Source: an uncultured Acetatifactor sp. (GTDB lineage: Bacteria; Bacillota; Clostridia; Lachnospirales; Lachnospiraceae). Taken from it: a stretch of 13,118 nucleotides of DNA. How positions within the stretch are numbered: the stretch's first letter is position 1; each line of letters opens with the position of its first letter. The position numbers were made by a program, and so were the translations under genes. Location: NCBI GenBank assembly GCA_947626405.1, contig CANQSE010000026.1:1-13118 (forward strand). The letters run 5' to 3'. Under the pieces are notes generated by a model. It saw nothing but the letters and a program-made list of their open reading frames with translations, was not told where the DNA came from and did not search any database. Shown here one piece after another: positions 7,210 to 13,118 of this stretch.

Positions 7210-7271
7210 GGACCGGATTAATCCGGCAGCCGTATAATCTGGCGTCCGTATAGTCTGGCGGCCGTATCATC
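7208..7271 (-). repeat. 16-bp tandem repeat spanning the end of the MacB-like gene
   Basis: Three clear 16-base units on the minus strand: GATGATACGGCCGCCA (7271-7256), GACTATACGGACGCCA (7255-7240) and GATTATACGGCTGCCG (7239-7224), then a more diverged fourth (7223-7208). The first unit contains the TGA stop of the MacB-like gene (7267-7269). The junction of units three and four forms the perfect palindrome CCGGATTAATCCGG (7213-7226). Confidence 0.65.
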
Positions 7272-8361
7272 CGGACATTTTTTTGTTTTTACGCTTTTCC
7301 CTGCGCTTTTCCTTTCTGCGCATTTTCCCTGCATACAGTTTTTCCCCGATCCTGTCGGCTTTATCCTTTAAAATCATCACCTTGTCCCTGATTGTCCACC
7401 CCTTGTGCCTCCACCAGCTCACAAACAGCCGCAGAGCCACTGCAATCGCATATAAAAGGAATAAAAGCTGGAAAAACGTAAGAAGGCATAATACATCCTC
7501 ATACCCTCTCGCTATATTCTCCCAGTAAGGGTAAATGATGGCTTTCCCGTTCATTGATCTGAGTCCGAACTGCGTAAGCAGCGCAAGCCTTGACATCATT
7601 GAATACCTGCCGGTATTGTCAACCACATCAACGGACGCTGAGTCCGAAGCGAAATTTTCCCTTATCACATTTTCCGCATATCCCGTTACAGGGTTCGGCA
7701 TCACAATTTCATAGTTATTTATGCCGCTGCAAGATCCGTATTTACTCAGGCTGTCGTAGGACAGATACACCATGGTTCCGTCCAGGCCCGCCGCTTCCGC
7801 AAATCTCCCGTGCGGCCGTTCCACAACTCCCATCACAATGTGCGGTATTCCCGATATGTACACCATCATTCCCGCCACATTGCTTGAGCCGAAAAGCTGC
7901 CATGCGACATCCTGATCTATCACACAGTAGTCCTGCATAAGATCGTTTCCCGAGAAATAGGAACCTGACACAAGTGTCATCGGGTGGAAAAGGAAGAAAT
8001 CACCGCCTATTCCTATTGCATCAGTCTGCACGCTGCCCCTGTCGCTTGTGATTGTGACCGAGCCCGCGGCGCTGTAGGCGTCCGCCCAAAGCCTTGCCCC
8101 CGGATTTTCGGACTCCTGCTTTATGGCAGCCTCCGTCAGGATTCCGTCCACGGAATGTTCAAATGTCTGTATCTGATCCAGGTCAATTCCGGAGTCTACG
8201 GAAAAGAAACAGCTTATCTGCGCCGCATCCTTCTTTTCGCTCCACCTGGAGGCCATCTGCTGAGACTGCTGCGAAGCGGCCATCTTCCCGATCACCGCCA
8301 TCAGAATCAGAAATATTACAACGGATACGGCTGCGCTGATTCCAAAAATTTTTTTCTTCAT
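7267..8361 (-). CDS. MacB-type extracytoplasmic core protein lacking the FtsX domain
   Basis: A 364-residue membrane protein. One N-terminal membrane segment (about 5-25) is followed by a large extracytoplasmic domain resembling the MacB periplasmic core: QTDAIGIGGDFFLFHPMTLVSG, then YCVIDQDVAWQLFGSSNVAG, then GIPHIVMGVVERPHGRF. A second membrane segment lies near 289-313, and the protein ends in a very basic tail (337-364, KRREKRKNKK). MacB/FtsX-type permeases have four membrane segments, the last three forming the FtsX domain; only one follows the core here, and no ATPase domain is present. It cannot be an ordinary MacB permease and may act as a scaffold or partner of the adaptor encoded just upstream. 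I chose the ATG at 8361 because GAGG lies six bases before it; an ATG at 8379 adds six residues but has a weaker site. The gap to the adaptor stop is about 23 bp, so the two are probably co-translated or at least co-transcribed. Confidence 0.82.
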   Translation of the reverse strand: MKKKIFGISAAVSVVIFLILMAVIGKMAASQQSQQMASRWSEKKDAAQISCFFSVDSGIDLDQIQTFEHSVDGILTEAAIKQESENPGARLWADAYSAAGSVTITSDRGSVQTDAIGIGGDFFLFHPMTLVSGSYFSGNDLMQDYCVIDQDVAWQLFGSSNVAGMMVYISGIPHIVMGVVERPHGRFAEAAGLDGTMVYLSYDSLSKYGSCSGINNYEIVMPNPVTGYAENVIRENFASDSASVDVVDNTGRYSMMSRLALLTQFGLRSMNGKAIIYPYWENIARGYEDVLCLLTFFQLLFLLYAIAVALRLFVSWWRHKGWTIRDKVMILKDKADRIGEKLYAGKMRRKEKRREKRKNKKMSG

Positions 8362-8384
8362 TGCTCGCCTCGTTTCCATCAGGT

Positions 8385-10067
8385 TCAGTTTTCCGTCAGT
8401 CTCACCTGCTGTCCTGCTTCCACAGGCTTTGTTGAGGTGGTAATAACATACTCATATCCGTACAGCGCGCCGCTTATAGCCGACTGCGTATCGTCGCTCG
8501 CAAGCACCTCCACGTCCACGCGCGTTGCGATGTAACGCGTGCTGAGCGGTGTGGGCCTCGAATCCACCTTCAGGATAAATTTGCCGTTGTTGTCCTCCCT
8601 GATTGCGCTGTTGGGAACGATGAGGTCATAGTTTGCGCTCTGCTGTCCCAGGATAAGGCTCAGGGACTGTCCTGCCACCACTTCTCCCGTCACGTTGAAG
8701 GTAAGCAGCTTATTTTGACCGGGGTCGTTTGGATCCGGCTTTATTGAAGCCAGCGTCGCCTCAACGTCATAGTATCTCCAGGCGTTCACAAGATCCGCCC
8801 TGTCACCAACATTTACCTTTCTGGCCTGATCGATTGTAACAGGAAAGCTTAGCGTATATCCCTGGCCCTCGGGCTGCAGTACAACCACAGGCGTATTGGG
8901 CACGGTCGTTTTACCCGCAACCACGTTTACTGCGGTCACCGTTCCGGAGATATCGGCGGTAATGTCCGAAGCCGTAGCCTTCTGTGTCAGTTCGTCAACC
9001 TGCTTCTGCGCCTTGTCCACCTCTCTCTGGGCATTTGAAATTACTTTTTTAAGGCTGTCAAGTCCCTCCTTGTCTCCGAGCATGAGCGTGAGATCGTCCA
9101 GGTTCTTTTGAGCCGCGTCCAGATTTTCCTGTGCGCTGTAAAGCTCAATCTCTTTCTGCGCCCTCTGTGCGGTTAGATTTGCGTATATCTGGCTGCCCTC
9201 TCTGCCCGCGTGATTTGCCGCAGCCGAGTTAAATTCGTTCACGGCTGTTGTATAGGCGGTCTGTGCGTTATCCCTTGCAGTCTTTGCGCTGTCGTAGTAA
9301 GCCTGTGCCTGCTGCACCTTTGCCGCCGCGGCGCTCTGTGCGTCCGCATCGGAATTTGATACGCTCTGCTGCTGTCTCTGCGCATCCTTTAATGCGTTCT
9401 CCGCCGAGGCAAGAGCAGCGTTTGCATTGTCAAGATTTACCCTTGCCGTTTCCAACGCCGCGGTCGTTGCGGTCACTCTCGCATCAGCCGATGAATCCAT
9501 ACCGGATTCAAGCGCCATCTGTGCGTCGATATCGGCAATGGCCTTTGTAAGCTCCGCAACCTTATCCTTCCACGGCTTTATTGCCTCCTGTGCCTCAGTG
9601 AGCTGCTTTCGGTATGTATTGGCTGATACATTTCCGTTTGCCGCCTTTATATCCTCCGCGCTTATGTCACCGTTAAGTATTGCTATATAATAGGAATCCC
9701 ACGCGTCCTGCAGCGCCATATTCTTTTCTTCCAGCATATCCTGCGCCGCCTTAAGCTCCTCGCTCTCCGTCTCCTCAAGATAGACAAGCACGTCTCCCTT
9801 CTGTACCTTGTCACCTACCTTTACGGCGATTCCCGAGACTTTCCTGGACTCGTTTATCTCCACATTGTACAGCTCTCCGCTTTCTATGACGCCCGTCCCG
9901 CGGATCCTGGCTGTAATGCTCCCCGATGTGACGTACTGTGTGGCCACCTCCGGCAGCGAATAATTCATGATGGTGTTTGAAAAGAACGTCAGCACCAGCA
10001 TCACCGCCAGAAAAATAATAGCGGCCGTCTTGATCCATTCACGTTTCCGGTTTCCGTTTTCTTTCAT
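8385..10067 (-). CDS. MacA/HlyD-like adaptor protein with long coiled coil
   Basis: A 560-residue membrane-anchored adaptor of the HlyD/MacA (membrane fusion protein) type. A single N-terminal membrane segment spans about 11-31. The first half of a biotinyl-lipoyl-like domain is at 56-100 (SRKVSGIAVKVGDKVQKGDV). A long Ala/Gln/Asp-rich heptad region follows (about 100-365, for example ARVNLDNANAALASAENAL), forming a helical hairpin. The second lipoyl half is at 366-400 (ADISGTVTAVNVVAGKTTV). A beta-barrel and membrane-proximal domain run to the end (LIVPNSAIREDNNGKFILKV). In Gram-positive bacteria such adaptors usually pair with a MacB-like ABC permease and ATPase, as in YknXYZ of Bacillus. 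Here the partners encoded nearby are a MacB core lacking FtsX and a CUT1 importer pair. The ATG follows AGGAGA by seven bases. The gene starts 50 bp after the second permease. Confidence 0.92.
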   Translation of the reverse strand: MKENGNRKREWIKTAAIIFLAVMLVLTFFSNTIMNYSLPEVATQYVTSGSITARIRGTGVIESGELYNVEINESRKVSGIAVKVGDKVQKGDVLVYLEETESEELKAAQDMLEEKNMALQDAWDSYYIAILNGDISAEDIKAANGNVSANTYRKQLTEAQEAIKPWKDKVAELTKAIADIDAQMALESGMDSSADARVTATTAALETARVNLDNANAALASAENALKDAQRQQQSVSNSDADAQSAAAAKVQQAQAYYDSAKTARDNAQTAYTTAVNEFNSAAANHAGREGSQIYANLTAQRAQKEIELYSAQENLDAAQKNLDDLTLMLGDKEGLDSLKKVISNAQREVDKAQKQVDELTQKATASDITADISGTVTAVNVVAGKTTVPNTPVVVLQPEGQGYTLSFPVTIDQARKVNVGDRADLVNAWRYYDVEATLASIKPDPNDPGQNKLLTFNVTGEVVAGQSLSLILGQQSANYDLIVPNSAIREDNNGKFILKVDSRPTPLSTRYIATRVDVEVLASDDTQSAISGALYGYEYVITTSTKPVEAGQQVRLTEN

Positions 10068-10093
10068 AGTACACTCTCCTCATAACTGTTGTT

Positions 10094-10116
10094 CATTTTA
10101 TGCAGAAAATAAAATG
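10094..10116 (-). other. AT-rich stem-loop between permease and adaptor genes
   Basis: On the minus strand CATTTTAT (10116-10109) and ATAAAATG (10101-10094) form a perfect 8-bp stem with a 7-base loop in the 50-bp gap. The stem is weak and no T-run follows, so at most it is an mRNA processing or stability element. Confidence 0.25.
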
Positions 10117-10117
10117 C

Positions 10118-11074
10118 TTATCCCTTTATCCCGCCCTGATAGGTAATGCCCTCCACCAGGTACTCCTCCCCGTAGAGAAAAATCAGAAGACTCGGCACCA
10201 TATAAATTGTGGCGACTGCAAAGGCAAGTCCGATTTCCCCCTGGTTTATCTTGCTTAAGAACACCGACAGCGGATGAGAGTCCGCGTCCTTTAACAGGAT
10301 TAACGGCTGTTCAACCATGTTCCAGTAGTCTATGAATACCAGGATTGCCGCGGAGCAAATCGCTCCCTTGCAGAGCGGCATACAGATTTTTCTGTAAATC
10401 TGCCACTCTCCCGCTCCGTCAATCTGGGCGGCCTCAATTACCGAGGTCGGAATCCTGCGCATGAATTTCGTAAGAAGGTACACCGCAAACGGCGAAAAAA
10501 TACCGGGCAGCCAGATAGCCTTATATGTGTCAAGTATATTGAGCCAGTCGCTTACAAGATAATTCGGTACGAGCGTCACCTGATATGGCATCAGCATCAG
10601 TATTATATACGAGAAAAATATAATCTGGCGCAGCTTGCCCTGATATCTTGCGAATCCGTAGGAGGCCAGCGTCGCCACAATAAGCTGAAAAACCACTATG
10701 GGCCCCACCAGGAACACCGAATTCCAGAATTTCAGCAGATATTCCGGACTCTTAAAGAGCACGGTGATATACTGGCTGAAGGACACCATATCGGGAATAA
10801 ACTTAAGGTTCACCTTTTCCGCGATATAAACCTTTCCCCCTGTGGAGTTTGTGGCAAACACGGAGCCGTAATTTGCCGAAATCTCGGAGGAGGACATAAA
10901 GGAATTGGTGATTGTGAGAACGATCGGCATCAGAAACAGTATGGCAAAAGCCGCCGCAATCAGCGTAGCGACGGTAATCTTTGCCGCTTTCCACATTTTC
11001 CGCCTGTCCGCTCTGCGCTTATCATATCTTTGTTCGGCACCCCCCTTGAGGAGGGCTTTTTTCCTTCCGCTCAT
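10118..11074 (-). CDS. CUT1-type ABC importer permease, MalG/UgpE-like
   Basis: A 318-residue inner-membrane permease of the carbohydrate uptake CUT1 family. Six membrane segments are expected near 31-57, 117-140, 148-172, 185-205, 237-255 and 280-300. The cytoplasmic EAA loop that docks on the ATPase is clear: EAAQIDGAGEWQIYRKICMP (214-233). The C-terminus, EYLVEGITYQGGIKG, matches the usual ending of this subfamily. The extracytoplasmic loop between the first two segments (about 58-110) is longer than I would expect in MalG-type subunits. The gene overlaps the preceding permease gene by four bases (ATGA at 11071-11074), which implies translational coupling and a heterodimer. No ATPase gene occurs nearby, so a shared MsmX/UgpC-like ATPase encoded elsewhere is the likely motor. 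Confidence 0.95.
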   Translation of the reverse strand: MSGRKKALLKGGAEQRYDKRRADRRKMWKAAKITVATLIAAAFAILFLMPIVLTITNSFMSSSEISANYGSVFATNSTGGKVYIAEKVNLKFIPDMVSFSQYITVLFKSPEYLLKFWNSVFLVGPIVVFQLIVATLASYGFARYQGKLRQIIFFSYIILMLMPYQVTLVPNYLVSDWLNILDTYKAIWLPGIFSPFAVYLLTKFMRRIPTSVIEAAQIDGAGEWQIYRKICMPLCKGAICSAAILVFIDYWNMVEQPLILLKDADSHPLSVFLSKINQGEIGLAFAVATIYMVPSLLIFLYGEEYLVEGITYQGGIKG

Positions 11075-12003
11075 CCCTCCACGTCCTTTCCGAATCGGTT
11101 CTCCGCCACGAACAGAAGCCCTATAATCACGATCATCACAAGGCTCATCAGCACCGCGGCAGACGAGAGGGCCTGATAATCGAGGGCGTTAAACTTGTTG
11201 TTCATATAGTGCTGCAGCAGATAGATCGTATCGTAAGGGTAGTCCCCCGTCAAAAGGTAAACCTCCCTGAACACCTTAAACGAATTTATAAGTGACATGA
11301 TTGTCACAAACAGCAGCGTGGATGAGAGATATCTTATTTTTATGTAAAAAAAGGTCTGAAATGGCGTGGCGCTCTCAAGTCTTGCCACCTCCAGAATATC
11401 CTTCGGTATGCTTGCCAGTGCAGCCATAAACAGAATCATGTTGTACCCGAGATTCTTCCACAGAAACAGCACCACAACCACCACCTGGGCATATTCCGAC
11501 TTCAGCCAGTCTATCTTGTCGATTCCGAAAACCGAAAGGAAGTCGTTTACCGCGCCGTTATAGTGGAAAAGCACCTGCCAGATCAGCACAATGGAAGCTA
11601 CGGGCACCATCATTGGGCTTAGGAAAAACGTGCGGAACTGGCTCCGGAAGGGAAGCTTTGCCTCCAGAACGATGGCAAGCAGAAGTGAAAGCACCACCGC
11701 CAGAGGAACCGCCACAATCGAAAACATAACCGTGTTTTTCACCGCTCTCATAAAGGCGGCGTTGTGCAGAATAGACGAATAATTTTTAAACAGGACGAAG
11801 CTGCCGTTAATGGGATTGTCAACAAGCGAATAATAGATCACCACAAGAAACGGAAGAATAAAAAACGCCAAAACACCCAGAAAACTCGGAGCGATAAAAA
11901 GTCCGGAGCTGATTTTTATTTTCCGCATCCTGCGAGTAGTCTTCGTATGCACTTTGCCCTTTTTGGTTTTGAGCCTCGGCTCCCTGACCTCTTTTACTTT
12001 CAT
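11071..12003 (-). CDS. CUT1-type ABC importer permease, MalF/UgpA-like
   Basis: A 310-residue inner-membrane permease and partner of the next gene. After a basic N-terminus (1-30) the first membrane segment is near 33-58 (LFIAPSFLGVLAFFILPFLV), with further segments near 90-112, 127-147, 172-195, 228-242 and 280-299. The EAA-type loop, reading EVARLESATPFQTFFYIKIR (205-224), has Val in place of the second residue of the motif and Ser in place of Gly; such variation is common in the UgpA type. It is the first gene of the five-gene operon, with an extended -10 promoter about 42 bases upstream. The ATG at 12003 has only a weak GGAAA upstream. An internal ATG (Met26, after the basic stretch) is possible but would remove residues common at the start of this family. 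Confidence 0.94.
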   Translation of the reverse strand: MKVKEVREPRLKTKKGKVHTKTTRRMRKIKISSGLFIAPSFLGVLAFFILPFLVVIYYSLVDNPINGSFVLFKNYSSILHNAAFMRAVKNTVMFSIVAVPLAVVLSLLLAIVLEAKLPFRSQFRTFFLSPMMVPVASIVLIWQVLFHYNGAVNDFLSVFGIDKIDWLKSEYAQVVVVVLFLWKNLGYNMILFMAALASIPKDILEVARLESATPFQTFFYIKIRYLSSTLLFVTIMSLINSFKVFREVYLLTGDYPYDTIYLLQHYMNNKFNALDYQALSSAAVLMSLVMIVIIGLLFVAENRFGKDVEG

Positions 12004-12044
12004 GTCGCCGTTTTTCCAGCCGTCCTTCCCATAAGATCGTTATC

Positions 12045-12053
12045 ATTATAACA
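12045..12053 (-). promoter_or_regulatory. Extended -10 promoter of the five-gene transport operon
   Basis: TGTTATAAT on the minus strand is a perfect -10 (12050-12045) with the TGn extension. No good -35 lies 16-18 bases upstream, where the sequence is GGTGTTTT, but extended -10 promoters can work without one. The predicted start near 12038 gives a leader of about 35 bases to the permease ATG. It implies the operon can be expressed independently of the PHP gene. Confidence 0.55.
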
Positions 12054-12111
12054 TACTTTCACAAAAAAACACCTTAAGATTTTATGAACTGTTATTTTTA
12101 TCCTGTTTTGC

Positions 12112-12903
12112 CTATTTTAACCTTATATAAAGCCTTTTGAGCTCCCTGCGGCGCCTTCCCGAGTTGCAGATACTTGCGAAACGGTTATAAAACCAGAAGG
12201 AGCCGAGAAAAATATCTTTGACTTTTCCGATGCGCTCCCTTGTGGTGTGGGCATAATGCACCCCGCCGCAGGTGCACGCCCCGCTTTTTTTGCTTTTCAC
12301 AAGCTCAATCAGATCCGACTCGCTGCGGATCTCTTTTGCAAATTCCGTATATCCAAGTCCGACGCAGTCCTCCTTATGCGCGTCGCTTCCCCCGAAGGCG
12401 GCAAGTCCTAGACTGTCGGCGATCCCCATCGCCCTTTCGTTGCTTTCATTCCCTTCGCAGGCGTTGAAGCCCTCCAGAAAATCGAATTTGTCCATTACAG
12501 CCAGCCTGTTACGGTGTTTTTTTGTATTTAATATGCTCAAATACTTTTCTCCGCACGGATGAGCCGGACCGATTATACCGCCGTTTCCGTGTACAATCTC
12601 AATTAAAAGCCGCACCGGCAGCCCGCGCAGCCTTAAGATCCCAAGGTCTATATCCTCAGGCATTATCACCAGCATATGTCCGGCGTCAACCGTGTCGTAC
12701 TCTATGCCCTTTAACACCGTAAAATTCCTCTCCCTGCCCGGGCAATCATTTTCCTTCCATGCCTCATATCCCTTATAGGAATTGTGGTCGCTTATCAACA
12801 TTCCGTCGAAGCCTTTTTTTATTAAAATATCAATATATTTCGCCACAGGTACTTTGCCGTCCACCGAGCCTTCCCTTGTATGACAGTGCATGTCAAATTT
12901 CAT
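12112..12903 (-). CDS. PHP-domain metal-dependent phosphoesterase
   Basis: A 263-residue cytoplasmic protein of the polymerase and histidinol phosphatase (PHP) family, probably a phosphoesterase using two or three metal ions. The family motifs are in order: MHCHT (His6, His8), ISDHNS (Asp39, His40), LKGIEYD (Glu68), GPAHP (His115) and GGSDAHK (Asp174, His176). The length fits stand-alone PHP enzymes of the TrpH/YciV type; no polymerase domain is present. The C-terminal 35 residues are strongly basic (SGRRRRELKRLYIRLK), beyond the catalytic core, and could bind nucleic acid or membrane phosphates. The ATG at 12903 follows GAGGG by about six bases. It is followed after 108 bp by the transport operon with its own promoter. 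I see no convincing terminator in that gap, so read-through is possible. The substrate cannot be told from sequence. Confidence 0.93.
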   Translation of the reverse strand: MKFDMHCHTREGSVDGKVPVAKYIDILIKKGFDGMLISDHNSYKGYEAWKENDCPGRERNFTVLKGIEYDTVDAGHMLVIMPEDIDLGILRLRGLPVRLLIEIVHGNGGIIGPAHPCGEKYLSILNTKKHRNRLAVMDKFDFLEGFNACEGNESNERAMGIADSLGLAAFGGSDAHKEDCVGLGYTEFAKEIRSESDLIELVKSKKSGACTCGGVHYAHTTRERIGKVKDIFLGSFWFYNRFASICNSGRRRRELKRLYIRLK

Positions 12904-12935
12904 ATTAATCCCTCATTCCAATTAATCCTCATTTC
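12904..12935 (-). repeat. Tandem duplication of the PHP ribosome binding region
   Basis: On the minus strand GAAATGAGGATTAAT (12935-12921) is followed, after one base, by GGAATGAGGGATTAAT (12919-12904), directly before the PHP ATG. The copies share ATGAGG-ATTAAT at a 17-base period. Only the second is at a usable distance from the start. The first touches the stop of the possible upstream reading frame (12934-12936). Confidence 0.5.
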
Positions 12936-13118
12936 AGGTGATTCGCCTTTGAGCGCTTCTGCACAACGTGGCTATTCGCCTTACGATCTTGTAACAGTTT
13001 TGCCACTCCGTCGTATTCAGCCCGGCAATGTCGATGTTCTCCCGGCAGACCGTGCGTGCACGTCGGCACCTGGCGAGGTACTTTCGAGCCTGGTGTCCGT
13101 TACGTGCTAAGCCGAGCG
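12934..13118 (-). CDS. Possible C-terminal end of an unrecognised protein, cut by the window edge
   Basis: One minus-strand frame stays open for 60 codons from the window edge to a TGA at 12934-12936, 30 bp before the PHP gene. The other two minus-strand frames hit stops within about 20 bases of the edge. The visible peptide is rich in Arg and Cys, with stretches such as GHQARKYLARCRRARTV and NTTEWQNCYKIVRRIATLC. I do not recognise it. A plus-strand frame is also open across the same bases, so openness alone is weak evidence. The stop sits close to the PHP start, which fits an upstream operon partner. It might instead be non-coding. Confidence 0.3.
   Translation of the reverse strand, partial: LGLARNGHQARKYLARCRRARTVCRENIDIAGLNTTEWQNCYKIVRRIATLCRSAQRRIT

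Noticed and set aside
4520..12003. ATPase subunit for the transporter
   Set aside because: No Walker A, Walker B or LSGGQ signature appears in any frame of the operon; the only P-loop in the window belongs to the EF-G-like GTPase.
12880..13110. Plus-strand open frame of 76 codons at the right end
   Set aside because: It starts inside the PHP gene on the opposite strand, has no visible ribosome binding site and no family resemblance; the minus-strand frame is at least positioned like an upstream gene.

Overview
The window looks like chromosomal DNA from a Firmicute of the Clostridia, most likely Lachnospiraceae. This is inferred from the moderate GC content, strong AGGAGG-type ribosome binding sites, a CUT1 sugar-type ABC importer locus with no ATPase gene, an EF-G paralogue beside leuS, and the general look of the proteins. 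No marker gene fixes the genus.

Layout. All confident genes but one lie on the minus strand, so transcription mostly runs right to left. From the left: (1) the N-terminal 496 codons of leuS, with its own promoter and a structured leader that looks like an attenuator; (2) a 697-residue EF-G-like GTPase with non-standard GTPase motifs; (3) an AT-rich divergent intergenic region holding two back-to-back promoter candidates, a 19-bp palindrome and a degenerate 14-bp tandem repeat; (4) the only plus-strand gene, a short YgjP/DUF45-type zinc metallopeptidase, which converges on the next gene with a 7-bp gap; (5) a five-gene minus-strand operon from 12003 down to 4520; (6) a PHP-domain phosphoesterase with its own start signals; (7) a possible partial reading frame at the right edge.

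The most interesting part is the five-gene operon. In transcription order it encodes two CUT1-type permeases (MalF/UgpA-like and MalG/UgpE-like, overlapping by ATGA), a MacA/HlyD-like adaptor with a long coiled coil, a MacB-type extracytoplasmic core protein that has lost the FtsX membrane domain, and an 879-residue lipoprotein that joins a propeller-like N-terminal region to a family 1 solute-binding domain. Importer parts and efflux-type adaptor parts are thus interleaved in one transcription unit, and no ATPase is present. This suggests a composite envelope assembly built on an importer core, powered by an ATPase encoded elsewhere; that is inference from gene content and order.

The window is also rich in short tandem duplications with different units: 14 bp before the metallopeptidase, 16 bp across the stop of the MacB-like gene, 30 bp (10 residues, Asp-rich) inside the lipoprotein, and about 17 bp around the PHP ribosome binding site.
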